IMG/VR virus record: IMGVR_UViG_3300042563_002146
Span: 1 to 64,000 of that record
DNA: 64,000 nucleotides
Source: a virus
Direction: 5' to 3' (one strand)
Position numbers and translations under genes: made by a program. The notes beneath the pieces were generated by a model, which was not told the DNA's origin, searched no databases, and saw only the letters and a program-made list of their open reading frames with translations. Every line of letters starts with the position of its first letter. Position 1 is the first letter of the stretch. Shown in pieces: positions 34,108 to 45,800 of this stretch.

Positions 34108-37100
34108 ATGGCAACTAATAAAGAAACACTATTAAAGTTTATAAATGATCAATCACAAAAAGTTCAATCTGATATATCTCAACAAGGATATAAAAGAGAT
34201 TCACCTTATGTTGATAGACAACAAAATATAATACAAGGACAACCTGGTCAACCAACGCCTATAACAATGCAAGGAGTGGACAAAACTCTTTTGGGTACAG
34301 ATGAGTATGGAAATCAACAAATCATGCATCCTGGACAAGAATATGAGTTTCCTGGTTCACAAGTTACTGAAAGAGAAATGCCACTTGCTCAATATGGTAA
34401 ACAATTAAATTTTTTACAACCAACTAGTAACAAATTACCAGAAGGTTATAAGATTCCTTATAATACTCCTAGTTCTGAATTAGCTATATCTATAGGTGGA
34501 GAAAATGGAGAACCTGCATATTTAATTCCTAGTTTTAAATATGGTAAACCATTAGCAGATCCTATTGGTGAATTTAGAAAAACAGGTGATCATTTAGGTG
34601 GTCCATTTAAAACCTGGCAAGAAGCAGAGAAATGGGAAAAAGAAACAAGACATCCTGCAGTTGAAAATAAACAAACAATAATGTTTCCACAACAAGAGTT
34701 TAAATATGGTGGACTACTTAATAAAACTATTAAGTGTTCTAATTGTGGTTGGTCTTGGAAAGCTGCAGATGGTGGTAATGATGTTAATAATTGTCATAAA
34801 TGTGGTGAAGAAGTGCTTATAAAAGCACAACTTGGTGGTACTAAATTTAAAATTCCAAATGAAAGAGAACAGTCACTTGTTGTAAAAGATAATATACCAA
34901 ATTTTCAACCAAATATTAGTACACCTTTGACAGCAAAACAAATTGAACAAATAAGACTTCAAAAGTTAAAAGAAAAACAAGGAGAGTTACGTACATATGA
35001 ACCTGAATCATCAGTTAAGCATGCGTTAAACATTGCAACTGCTCCTTTTACAGCATTGAAATATAAAATGCAAAGAGGAGAAGTTCCAGATAACTTAGTA
35101 CAAAGTATTGTTAATAATCCAAAATCAGCAAATGAATATGATGCTGCTTATTTAGCTACAATTGCAAGAGCATTACCTTCTCTTGGAATGGCGGCACAAC
35201 CAATAGTACAACCATTAGTAGCAGCAGGTACTACTGCATTAGGTGCAAATGCTTTTAATGTTGCAGGATTAAATGCTGGTAATGCTATTGCAGCAGGATT
35301 TGCTACACATGGTGCAATGAATATTTCACCTGATGTTCAATCATGGATTGATAGACCAACATGGGAAAAAGCAAATAATATAGGATGGGATGCAATAGAA
35401 ATGATACCTGCAGTTGGTCCAGCTACTAGAACAATTGGAGAAGGTATAAACTTGGCAAGTGAAACAGTTGGTCCAGGATTAAATCAAATTAATAACTTGG
35501 TAAATAAAAAATATATACCTGGATTAAAACCACGTATGTTACCAGAAACATTAACACCAAAAATAGAATATTTTCCAAATGAGCATACAAGTGTAAAAAT
35601 AAACTTAAATGATTCAAAAGGCAAATCATTTGGTTATTTAGGATTAGAAAATAAAAAAGAATGGGCAACTGATGCTGTAGGAAATGTTTTAAGAGATGGT
35701 CAAGGAATGCCAATTAAAAAAACTTCTGACTGGTTAAAACCTAGTATGATAAGTGTCGATGATTTATTACAAGGAAATAAAACTCAAGATTTATTATATC
35801 AAATTGGTGTTGAAGAAGCACAAAAAAAAGGTTTAAAAGGTGTATTAAGTGGTGAACAATTATTATCACCATCAAAAACTGCAAAAGCACATGAAAGATT
35901 TAATAGAGAAATATTTGAACCAAAAAGCGCAAGAGGAAGAGAATGGATTGATCAAAATGGTTTAACACAACATGACCTTGTTGATTATAATATATCAGGT
36001 TTAACAGGTCATACAAATCCAAATGTTATTAATGACTGGATGGCAAATTATAAAAATATAAATAAATTTAGACCACGTCAATATTACTCTTCAAAAGACT
36101 TAATAAATAAACCTATTGAATTTATAAAAAATAATCCATTAGATGTAACAGTAGGTGCAATTTCAGCTGGTGCATTAGGCGGCATGGGTTATGTTCTTCC
36201 TCAAGCTTTTTTTGGAGAAAATGTATGGAATAATAAAACAGATGAGCAATTACATGATGAATGGGAAAAGAGAGGACAAGAATGGAAAAAAGAAGATGCA
36301 TTAAATTTACTTAAACAAAGTATTGAAATTCAAAATAAAAATATTGAAAATAAATTTTTTAATACTGAAAAAAATAATAAACAACTAGGTGGTGAAAATC
36401 AAGAAGTAGTTGATTGGACTAAAAAATATGTTAGTTCTCCTAAGTATAAAGAACGCATAACAAATTCTGGATATGATAATCCTGATAAACAAATAGATAA
36501 GAGATTACAAAATTTAGAAAATGTAAATATTGTAGATACAAATAATCCACAAGGTACTGTTTACAAACCAAGTAGAAATACTATTGAAACAAGTTATCCT
36601 GCAGATTTAGAATATTACAATATACATAAAAACTTATATCCAACAAGACCTAATTTAGATAGTATTGTTGCGCATGAACTTGGTCATTCAGAAACTAATA
36701 GACAAAATTCTACTGCATCACTTTTAAACAAGTATGATCGTGGACAATTAAAAGATAGATTAGTTCCAGAAGCATATGATGATTTACAAGTTTATATTGA
36801 TAACTATTTAAAACATGATAAGTCACATCATAATGTTATACCTGAAGAAAATAAATCTGATTTAAATTCTTATAGGTATGATATGCGTAATCAGTATGAT
36901 GCTGGTACACAGGATTTTACAAAAGAACATTTGCAAAATTCACCAAGTTCATTTGCAAAAGAAAGATTATTAAAAAATTATTCTGATGAAGATTTAATTT
37001 GGTTAATGAATAATATTGCACAAAATAATAATAATGAAACTCAAATACCAACTGCGCAATATGGTGGTAGTAGATTTATACCAAAAGATGAAAGAGATAA

Positions 37101-40100
37101 TTCTCGTGTATCAGTTGATAACACAAGAGTAAATAATTTTAATGATGCTAGATTATTTTCTAAAACTGCAAGAAATAAAACTCAAAAAGAAATTGACAAG
37201 GAAATTATTGATGATAGAAATAAAAGAATTGATGCAAGTATAGTTGCAAATAAAAAAGGAAATTTATTTACTGATAATGATTGGAGACAACAATTAGCAG
37301 ATAGAACACAAGCAACAGGAGACAAATTTAGAATATTTCCAAATGATGCAAATAGTTTTATAGATGATTATATTAATCCAGGAGTATTTATTGGTAACAT
37401 GGCATCAGGATTAGGTAGTGCTCCATTACGTGCGCAACAAGAAGATTCATATATGCCATATGTTACATCAGTTGCTGAACCTGTTGTCATGGGTGCTGTG
37501 GGTAAAGTTCTTGAACCATACATTAATAAAGCAGGTAAATTTGTTAAGAACCAAATTAAAAAAAACATTGCTGTTCCAATTGCTAAATCAATAGTTAATA
37601 AAGTAGATGATGCAGCAATGCAAGAAGCGTTAATAAAATTTTCAAATAATCCAAATGTAAGTTCTAAAAATATTATTAAAACAGAAACATTTAGACCAAC
37701 AGATTTAATTGACACTGAAGGTGCAATAACACCTTTTGCAAAAAGTAAATTTATTCAAGGATTATCTGAAGCTGCAAAACCATTAGATATTGAAGTTAAA
37801 AAAAGAATTCAAGAACTAAGTAGTCCAAAAGGATATAAAAGATTAGTTGATCAAGAATCTAAGTATTTAAGAAACATTGGATTTGAAGGTGACTTAAATG
37901 CACAAGCAGATATTAATGCAACTGCAAGATTAAATGAGTTGCATCAATATACATCTCCAAATCAAGTTGCTGCAGAAATGAGAAAGTTTAATATAATTAC
38001 TGATGATACAAATATAGATCAATGGTCTGATAATTCTAATATGTTTGATAATGCTTATTATCAGCCACCTAGACTTGCTGAATTTGCTGATGTATATACT
38101 TTACCTGGAGAAAATCCCTATGTGTTTAACCAACATGCACCAACTGGTACTATTAATTTGCAAAAACCACCACCACAATTAGGTTCTAAAATTATGCCAG
38201 GTGAAATAGGAATTGGATATGATTATAAAAATTCAATACCAACAATGCGACATGAAATAGGTCACTTTACTTCTCGCGGTAGAGTAATGCCAATTGATAT
38301 TGAAGCAAGATCATTAGAAACAAAACAGTTTTTAACTCCTCAACAAGAAGCACAATATAAATATTTTAGAACAGGTAGTAAAGGAAAAGAACCAACAGGA
38401 TTTTTAAATGAAGCAAGACAATCTATGTTAGATAATAAATTAATTAATAATATTTATGATGATATAACACCAGAAATTGTACAAAAAGCACATACTCATT
38501 TTACAAATGCACCAAGTTATGAATTTAGATTGCCAAAAAATGCAATACCTGGTGAAGAACATTTTACAAGTCCACATAGAATTTTTGATTTTATGAATGC
38601 ATCACCTGAAAATTTTGCAAAGTTATCTACTTTGTTTAATAAACTTCCTGCTGCAGTTCCAGTAACAGTTGCTGGTAGTGCATTAGGTGCTGGTGCTTTA
38701 CAACAACAACAATTTGGTGGCACAACAGTTGCTGAACAATATACTCAGATAACTGGTAAACCATGGCGTACTGCACATACTGAAGGTTTAACTGATGGTA
38801 CTGCACAACAAAATCTTGCATTAATTGAAAGATTAAAACAACAACTACAACCATTGCAAGAACCAGTTGTTCAAGAAGAAGAAATACAAATAGTTGAGGA
38901 ACCTGTGCAACCTGCAATGTTTAATGAAGATCAATTACATCGCAAAGATCTTGCAAAACGTGTTGTTGAAATTGCAGAAAATAGAATTAAAAATAATAAG
39001 TATATTGATGTTCCAGATGACCTAGTTAAAATTGCACTGTCACGTGGTGAATTTGCCAACAGTTGTATTGGTGGTGTATGTGATGTTTTTAAAGAAGCAG
39101 GTGTTATGAAAAGTGTAGACTGGTCTAATACTCATTTTGCTAAAAATGCAAAAGAATATGGATTTACTGCAAACAATGGATGGGGAATTAAAAGTATTGG
39201 TAATCTTGAACCTGGCGATTTATTACAACGTAATAATCGTACAAATAAAGATGGTGTTTATTATCCTGGTCATTCTCAAATTTATTTAGGTAAAGATGCA
39301 CATGGTAAATATAGATTTTTTGATAATGCTAATAAAGAAGAAAGAACATATTATGAAGATGATATAAAAACTTTATTAGATCCAGCAAGAAAAAAAACTG
39401 AACCATCAGCATCAATCTATAAAGTTAATCCTTATACAAATGATAATCCATACAGTCTTACACCAGAAGAACAAATAAGAGCAGTTGAAAAAAGTAAAAT
39501 GATTAAGTCTGACTCAACATCACCTGCATCATATAATTGGAAAATTGCAGATAATGCAAAAAATTATAATACAGATACAAAAGTTGTAATGGATAAATTT
39601 ATAGATTTTGCAAATGACAATGATAAAATAAATGAATTAGTTAAAAAAACTGGTAAATCAAAAGAAGAAATTAATGATTCATTACTAAATGTATTTGGTG
39701 AATTTGGTCAAGAAAATAACTGGACTACTTCAAAAGGCAAAGGTGTAGGTTCTAGATTAGAAAACATTGGTGAAAGTATTTTAACTGCATTTGGTATTGG
39801 TAAAAATTTATCAGTAGGACCTGGTCAAATTAAATTTAATCAAATACCAGTAGATGTTAGAAAATCATTTAATATAAATTCACCAAATGATTTATATGAT
39901 ATAGAAAAAGTTTTGCCTTTGATGACAGCTCTTGATTTAAAAGATAAAGAAGTTCTGACAAACTGGGGTAAGAATGATACTTTGTCTTCAAAACTTTTTG
40001 GATGGAAAAGAGATAAATATGAAGATGGATATGGTAATGTAACTAGTGGAGGTTTTACTGCTGATGACTTATCTGCAGATACTGATGGATCAAGATTAAA

Positions 40101-40596
40101 TAATACAGTTGGTAGATATTCACCATATCTTCGTAATCAATATTCTTCAATTGCAAATAATACAGTTACAACTGGACAAAATGATTATATACCATTTAAT
40201 GAAAACACACAACAAAATTATGTACCAGGTAGATTTAATTCTGGAAATGAGGATACTATGATTCAATCATACATAAGAGATCCTGGTAGTTATCCATATA
40301 AAGTAGAATCTAATTGGAGAAATAATCTTGAAAGAAATGTTATTAAAAATGAAGAAGGTGCAGTTGAATTACCTGAAATTGTTGTTGGTAAAAGAAAACT
40401 AAAAAAAGAAATGGGGGGATTGTTATATAATGATAAAGACAACGCATTACCACACAATGAATCTATAGATAAATATCTTGCACCAGAACAAACATTAATA
40501 AACTTTATGACAAAGATGCAAAAAGAAAATGGTGGCAGTGTTCCTTTTGGTGAATATTACAATGCAAATATAAAAAATCCAAGAAAAAAATCGTAA
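34108..40596 (+). CDS. Giant multi-domain virion protein with peptidase and murein-hydrolase motifs
   Basis: 2162 residues. In order: zinc ribbon C210-C213-C229-C232; repeat block GGTKFKIPNEREQSLVVKDN near 243; Gly/Ala-rich hydrophobic stretches (about 355-400 and 680-710); HELGH 856-860; repeat block GGSRFIPKDERDNSRVSVDN near 986; HEIGH 1382-1386; a hydrophobic stretch (about 1510-1530); an NlpC/P60- or CHAP-like domain with C1653/C1658 and GHSQIY H1722; a lytic-transglycosylase-like domain with candidate E1865/E1869 and SVGPGQIKF 1902-1910. GG motifs mark domain borders. It is probably ejected and opens the cell wall. First of the cargo gene set; the peptidase substrates are unknown. Confidence 0.7.
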   Translation: MATNKETLLKFINDQSQKVQSDISQQGYKRDSPYVDRQQNIIQGQPGQPTPITMQGVDKTLLGTDEYGNQQIMHPGQEYEFPGSQVTEREMPLAQYGKQLNFLQPTSNKLPEGYKIPYNTPSSELAISIGGENGEPAYLIPSFKYGKPLADPIGEFRKTGDHLGGPFKTWQEAEKWEKETRHPAVENKQTIMFPQQEFKYGGLLNKTIKCSNCGWSWKAADGGNDVNNCHKCGEEVLIKAQLGGTKFKIPNEREQSLVVKDNIPNFQPNISTPLTAKQIEQIRLQKLKEKQGELRTYEPESSVKHALNIATAPFTALKYKMQRGEVPDNLVQSIVNNPKSANEYDAAYLATIARALPSLGMAAQPIVQPLVAAGTTALGANAFNVAGLNAGNAIAAGFATHGAMNISPDVQSWIDRPTWEKANNIGWDAIEMIPAVGPATRTIGEGINLASETVGPGLNQINNLVNKKYIPGLKPRMLPETLTPKIEYFPNEHTSVKINLNDSKGKSFGYLGLENKKEWATDAVGNVLRDGQGMPIKKTSDWLKPSMISVDDLLQGNKTQDLLYQIGVEEAQKKGLKGVLSGEQLLSPSKTAKAHERFNREIFEPKSARGREWIDQNGLTQHDLVDYNISGLTGHTNPNVINDWMANYKNINKFRPRQYYSSKDLINKPIEFIKNNPLDVTVGAISAGALGGMGYVLPQAFFGENVWNNKTDEQLHDEWEKRGQEWKKEDALNLLKQSIEIQNKNIENKFFNTEKNNKQLGGENQEVVDWTKKYVSSPKYKERITNSGYDNPDKQIDKRLQNLENVNIVDTNNPQGTVYKPSRNTIETSYPADLEYYNIHKNLYPTRPNLDSIVAHELGHSETNRQNSTASLLNKYDRGQLKDRLVPEAYDDLQVYIDNYLKHDKSHHNVIPEENKSDLNSYRYDMRNQYDAGTQDFTKEHLQNSPSSFAKERLLKNYSDEDLIWLMNNIAQNNNNETQIPTAQYGGSRFIPKDERDNSRVSVDNTRVNNFNDARLFSKTARNKTQKEIDKEIIDDRNKRIDASIVANKKGNLFTDNDWRQQLADRTQATGDKFRIFPNDANSFIDDYINPGVFIGNMASGLGSAPLRAQQEDSYMPYVTSVAEPVVMGAVGKVLEPYINKAGKFVKNQIKKNIAVPIAKSIVNKVDDAAMQEALIKFSNNPNVSSKNIIKTETFRPTDLIDTEGAITPFAKSKFIQGLSEAAKPLDIEVKKRIQELSSPKGYKRLVDQESKYLRNIGFEGDLNAQADINATARLNELHQYTSPNQVAAEMRKFNIITDDTNIDQWSDNSNMFDNAYYQPPRLAEFADVYTLPGENPYVFNQHAPTGTINLQKPPPQLGSKIMPGEIGIGYDYKNSIPTMRHEIGHFTSRGRVMPIDIEARSLETKQFLTPQQEAQYKYFRTGSKGKEPTGFLNEARQSMLDNKLINNIYDDITPEIVQKAHTHFTNAPSYEFRLPKNAIPGEEHFTSPHRIFDFMNASPENFAKLSTLFNKLPAAVPVTVAGSALGAGALQQQQFGGTTVAEQYTQITGKPWRTAHTEGLTDGTAQQNLALIERLKQQLQPLQEPVVQEEEIQIVEEPVQPAMFNEDQLHRKDLAKRVVEIAENRIKNNKYIDVPDDLVKIALSRGEFANSCIGGVCDVFKEAGVMKSVDWSNTHFAKNAKEYGFTANNGWGIKSIGNLEPGDLLQRNNRTNKDGVYYPGHSQIYLGKDAHGKYRFFDNANKEERTYYEDDIKTLLDPARKKTEPSASIYKVNPYTNDNPYSLTPEEQIRAVEKSKMIKSDSTSPASYNWKIADNAKNYNTDTKVVMDKFIDFANDNDKINELVKKTGKSKEEINDSLLNVFGEFGQENNWTTSKGKGVGSRLENIGESILTAFGIGKNLSVGPGQIKFNQIPVDVRKSFNINSPNDLYDIEKVLPLMTALDLKDKEVLTNWGKNDTLSSKLFGWKRDKYEDGYGNVTSGGFTADDLSADTDGSRLNNTVGRYSPYLRNQYSSIANNTVTTGQNDYIPFNENTQQNYVPGRFNSGNEDTMIQSYIRDPGSYPYKVESNWRNNLERNVIKNEEGAVELPEIVVGKRKLKKEMGGLLYNDKDNALPHNESIDKYLAPEQTLINFMTKMQKENGGSVPFGEYYNANIKNPRKKS

Positions 40597-40645
40597 ATTA
40601 GTAATGTAATCATGTGATAATTAACATGTAACTAAATATTTTAAT

Positions 40646-42796
40646 ATGCAAAATTCAAATCAAAACAGATGTCCTGAGTGTGAAAAAAATAGTGAGTCAT
40701 TATTATATAGACAAACTATGGAAGAAGGTGGTGAATGGATACAAAGTGCTATTAAACATCCAGGTAGATGTACACCAGGTTCTCCTAATTATGATTGTCC
40801 AGAAGGAAGTCCACAATGGAATCTTGCACAAAGATTTAAACATGGTGATTTACATAAAGAAGAAACAGGTGGCATGATTAAACGTGCTGATGGTAGTTAT
40901 TCTAAAAGAGGATTGTGGGATAATATAAGAGCAAATGCAGGATCAGGAAAAAAACCAACATCAGAAATGTTAGAACAAGAAAGAAAAATAAATAAAGCAC
41001 AACAAGGTGGAGAACAACGTGACCAAATGATGCAAATCATTATGGCATATGCTCAATTGCATCAAGTTAAACCAGAAGAAGTAATTCAACAAATACAAAA
41101 ATTATCTCCTGAAGAACAACAACAAGCAATGCAAACTATGGTCACTGAATTACAAGGTGATCAAGGTGGACAACCTGAATCTCAAGTTGCAGAACAAACT
41201 GAATATCCACAAGAAGGTGGTTTTGCCAATGGAGGAAATATTCCAGATGGTAATCCCTATGGTGGCAATGAGTATAGATATGATGATGGTGGTAGTTATC
41301 CAGTTTCTGGTATGACAGGTATGGGTGATCGTGCAGGCAGAGGTTTACCATATGCAGTACCAATGATAAATGCAACAGTAGGTGATGCACCAATATTTGA
41401 ACCTTTCAAAGCAATAACTGGTTACATGGGAGCAGCAACAAGTTTAGCAGGTGCAGGTTTAGGTTTTGGTAAAGCAGCACAATGGGCAGGTAATAAATTA
41501 TTACCAGAAGGCAAATTTAAAAGTGGATTTAATAACGTATTAAATGTTGCAAATGATGTTACTAAAGGTATAATGGATTTTGGTTCAGATTTAAATACTC
41601 AAGGTTTGTATAGTAATCAAATGCAAAAACAATTACAACAAAGTACTAGACCATTAGATCAAAAATATATTAGAGAAGCAAGAAATGAAAAAGGTCCAAA
41701 CTTGTATTATAGTAAACCAGTTAATGGTCCTGAGTATCAAGGTCAGTATGATACGATGACAGCAGAATATGGTGGATATATTTCTCCTGTTGATATGTAT
41801 GCAAATGGTGGATATACTGTAAGAAAATCAAATGATCGTAAAGGAAAAACGCATGTTGTTACAGGACCTGATGGTACAAAAAAATATTTTGGTGATCCTA
41901 ACATGGGAGAACGAAGTAAATCTAAAAATGGTAAAGATGCTTTTTATGCAAGACACGCAACCAACTTAAAAAATAATCCATATTTTAGAGCATACGCTAG
42001 ATCTACATGGGAAGATGGAGGTACACTTCCACAAGCTCAATTTGGATTTAGTAATCCACAAGGACCTCCTTATGCACAACAAAATAATGCACTTGATCCA
42101 AATCAATTTCCACAAAATAATACAACAGATGCTTTTACAAGATCTCAAGGTCAACAATCATATGATCAATATAATAATGCAGTAAGATCTTTTTCAAATC
42201 CATTTGATACAAATAACATGTCTCAATTTGATTTAAATAATTTTAATAAAAATAAAATACCATTTCCAAAACCACCACAAGCACCAGAAGATTATACTGT
42301 TGATGAATCACAATTTCCACAAAGACAAGGAAATGATATGGCGTCAATGATAAATCAAGATAATCAAATAGTTGGAAAGGAATTTGAAACTGAAAACAAT
42401 TTAAATCCATTATCAGGTACACAAGCAAAGAGTACAGATTTTAATGGTATGGATTATGCACAAAAAGCAAATGCTGGTGCTGGTGCTTTTTTAAATTATT
42501 TACAATATAAAAATAATAGAAGTAGAAAAAGAGATTATGATGCAATGTTAAAAAGAAAAAATAATACTGATTATGGTATTGCAAACAATACACCTAGTCA
42601 AGGTAACTATACTTTGAATGTAGGATTTCAAAACTTTCAACCTGGTAAAACTACACCTATACAATCTGTTACAGGTAAATATGGTGGTACATTAAATAGA
42701 AAACAATATAAATCAGGTGGTGAATATCAAGTGTCAGAAGATGAGTTATTACAACTTATGCAAAATGGTGCTGAAATTGAATTTATTAATAAATAA
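40646..42796 (+). CDS. Virion cargo protein, Gln/Asn/Gly-rich
   Basis: 716 residues. The N-terminus has a CPEC pair and EWIQSAIKHPGRCTPGSPNY, then GSPQWNLAQRFKHGDLHK; the 'WI..AIK.PG' pattern is common in phage virion-associated proteins. A helical Gln-rich part (about 120-165) is followed by a long low-complexity region with many GG motifs (AQQGG 118, AEYGG 373, GKYGG 677), a short hydrophobic helix (about 255-275) and an NQ-rich C-terminal half. It is probably packaged inside the head and ejected. The gap before it shows only a weak CATGT/ACATG inverted repeat. Confidence 0.6.
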   Translation: MQNSNQNRCPECEKNSESLLYRQTMEEGGEWIQSAIKHPGRCTPGSPNYDCPEGSPQWNLAQRFKHGDLHKEETGGMIKRADGSYSKRGLWDNIRANAGSGKKPTSEMLEQERKINKAQQGGEQRDQMMQIIMAYAQLHQVKPEEVIQQIQKLSPEEQQQAMQTMVTELQGDQGGQPESQVAEQTEYPQEGGFANGGNIPDGNPYGGNEYRYDDGGSYPVSGMTGMGDRAGRGLPYAVPMINATVGDAPIFEPFKAITGYMGAATSLAGAGLGFGKAAQWAGNKLLPEGKFKSGFNNVLNVANDVTKGIMDFGSDLNTQGLYSNQMQKQLQQSTRPLDQKYIREARNEKGPNLYYSKPVNGPEYQGQYDTMTAEYGGYISPVDMYANGGYTVRKSNDRKGKTHVVTGPDGTKKYFGDPNMGERSKSKNGKDAFYARHATNLKNNPYFRAYARSTWEDGGTLPQAQFGFSNPQGPPYAQQNNALDPNQFPQNNTTDAFTRSQGQQSYDQYNNAVRSFSNPFDTNNMSQFDLNNFNKNKIPFPKPPQAPEDYTVDESQFPQRQGNDMASMINQDNQIVGKEFETENNLNPLSGTQAKSTDFNGMDYAQKANAGAGAFLNYLQYKNNRSRKRDYDAMLKRKNNTDYGIANNTPSQGNYTLNVGFQNFQPGKTTPIQSVTGKYGGTLNRKQYKSGGEYQVSEDELLQLMQNGAEIEFINK

Positions 42797-42828
42797 CAAA
42801 AAGTCTATCATAATAGGAAAAAACAAAT

Positions 42829-42852
42829 TATATTTGTAAATTCTAAATGTAA
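42829..42852 (+). promoter_or_regulatory. -7 element joined to the 16-base motif, copy 3
   Basis: TATATTTG (42829-42836) matches TAnnTTTG and runs directly into TAAATTCTAAATGTAA (42837-42852), the third copy of the recurrent motif. The ATG follows 38 bases later at 42891. This copy suggests that the motif is the initiation region just after the -7 element. Confidence 0.6.
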
Positions 42853-42890
42853 TAGGTTTACCGATTTTTAACTTTAAACTCTAAAAGTTT

Positions 42891-45800
42891 ATGTATAATA
42901 TTAGAATAAAACAACTACCTAAAACAGGTGAACAGAGAAATTATAGTTTAGTAGATAGAAATGATTTATATATAAAAGTCAATCCATTAAACAGTGACAC
43001 TAATGTAAAAAATACTATTAGTGCAGTACCACGTGAACAAGCAAACATAGAAGCTGAAGGTGGAGAAACTGTTGTTGGTGATATCAATGGTGATGGATTT
43101 TTAGAACACAATACTATTGTAGGTAAAAAACATACACAAGGTGGTGTTCCTTTAGACATAGCACCTGGTTCATTTATATTTTCTGATACAAAAAAATTAA
43201 AAATTAAAGATCCTGAAGTTTTAAAATTGTTTGGTGTTGGTCCAGTTAAAGGTGGAGTTACACCAGCAACAATTGCAAAAAAATATCAGACAAATAATTA
43301 TATGAATGTTTTGAAGTCTGATGATACAGATGAAATTTCAAAACGTACAGCATCTAAAATGTTAGAAAACAATTTAGAGAAACTTGGAATGCTTGCATTA
43401 GTTCAAGAATCTATGAAAGGATTTCCTGATGGTATACCAGCAATTGCAGAATCTGTTATGGCAGGTCTTCAAGGACAAATGCAACCAGGTCAAGAACAAG
43501 GTGAAGGTGTTGCTGATGAAGTAATGGAAGATCAAGAAGAACCAGGTGAACAAGAAGATGAAATGCGTTATGGTGGTGGTTTATATAAAGCACAAAGTGG
43601 TGGTAATCAGACAGAATATGTAGGAACTGATTTTCAAGGTCGTAGACAAACACGAGCAGATGTTGATAGAATGATGGCGTTGCAAAGACAACAAAATGCA
43701 AATAGTAATGCATCATCTAATTCTATGCAATCAGTTACTCCTAGACAAGTAGAAAATAATGTAGAACAAGATACAATTAATACAGAACCAATAGAATTAG
43801 AAAATGTATTTGTTCCAAACAACAATAGAAAATATTCAAATAAAGTAACTGAAAATGGTAATCCTATTCCAGGGTTTAAATTCTGGAATGGAATAACACC
43901 TGTTACCGTAACACAAGTACATTCAGAGTATGGACAAAATAATCCTGAATCACCATATATTGAATTAAGTAATGGTGAAAAACTTAGTAAAAAAGCATTT
44001 CAACAATTACTTACAAAAGGTTCATATAATGATATACATGGTGGGGTTGGTGATGCTTATACTATAAATCAAAACATAGAAAAAAGAAGAATTAAAGACT
44101 CAAGTGGTACAGAAATAAATGGTTTTGATATTTATTCAGGTGATAAATTAAATTTTAAAGGTAATGACTATACAGTAGTAAATCCAAATGCTGATATGTC
44201 AAGAGGTTATTATAATACTTGGAAACCATTAAGAGATACTTTTGATAATACACAAGGAATTGTACAAGTATATAATAACAAAACTAAAAAATATGAATTT
44301 TTAGAAGCTGAGGATTTAGGTGACGCGTACAGATTTGATAAATCACAAATTCCTGTTAGTCCAAATGATCAATTCAGAAATATATACAATACAAATTTAA
44401 ATAAAACACGAAGAATAACTAATCCAGGTTATTCAACTGTTCAATCTGCATACGCACCAGCACCAACGAATTCTGTTTATACGCCTCAAGGTAGAACTGT
44501 TCCACAAGGTAGAGTAGTTGATACAACAACAACTCCTCAAGATAGACTTCCACAAGAAGACAATGCTGGTTTACCTGAGATACCACAAACAACAGTGACA
44601 CCACAAGCAAGACAGCAACCTCCACAACAGGTAACAACTCCACGTGCAAATACGCCACGCAGAAATGTTCAACAACCTGTGCAACAACAAGATAATATTC
44701 AAACTACTTATTCAAATGAATCTTTTGAATATGGTGGTGATTTGCAGTATGCTCAAGTAGGTGCTCAAGTTAAAAAGAAAGTTGTTAAAAAAGAAACTTC
44801 ATCTGTAACTGGTAATACAAGAGTTACATATTCAGATGGTACAACTGAAATTATTCCAGCTGATGTATCATATGATACAGCTGATGAAGAATTAAGAAAA
44901 CAAGTTGGTGAAAAATATAATATTACTGATTTACAAGAACAATATAGATTTAAAAATAAAACTGTAGGTCCTCAAACTCAAAAGTCAGGATACAAAGTTG
45001 ATCCAGAATCTGGATTTTTATATAATGAAGCTGCTGGTGCACCAAGACCTGGTGCAGGTGGTTTACAAAATTATATGGAAATTCATAAAGAAGCTGTTGA
45101 ATCTTATCCTGGAGGTGCTGAAAAATGGAAACAAGATATGATCAATGCAAAAGGAAAAGAAAATCCTGCAATGACACACTTGTTAAATTATGAAAACACT
45201 GCTGTTGGTACAAGAGCTGATGGAAAACAATATGTAGACTTAACTAAAAGAGGTGCTCTAGTTCCTGGAGTTGAAAACTTTAACTTACCTGGTATTAGTA
45301 AAAAACCTATTCTGCCTCCTCCTCCTGGAAAAAAACAAGCATTTACATGTGTAGATGGTGTTGTGTCTACTGTTGAGTATGGCGAAAGTGAAACGATGCC
45401 ATCAGGTGCTTATGCTTCTCGTGCAGAAGCTGAGGCTGCATGTATACCTAATAAAAAAATTACTATACCTCCACCAGTGCAAAAAAGAAGACCTTGGTGG
45501 ATACAAGATTCAGTAGCATTTGCTGCTGACATGACTGATTCTGTAACTAAATATGATCCAGCTTTGCAAAGAGTTGAAGCAGAAATTCCTGATTATGTAT
45601 TAAAAGATCCTGCTGCAAGACTTGCTGCTTTAAAAGAACAAGAGTCTAGAAGACAAGAAGGTTTATTTAGTAGTACTGCAGGTAATGTAGCAGGTGCATC
45701 TATGGTTGGACCTGGTGACAGAGAACTAGCAGCATCAAGAGATATTATTGGTGATATTGAAAATCAAAATGTTGATATAGTAAATCAAGCATTACCAAGA

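Noticed and set aside
37368-37715. 115-residue leftward frame inside the giant cargo gene
   Set aside because: Its codons mirror the sense gene, no promoter or leader is seen, and the sense frame has clear domain structure.
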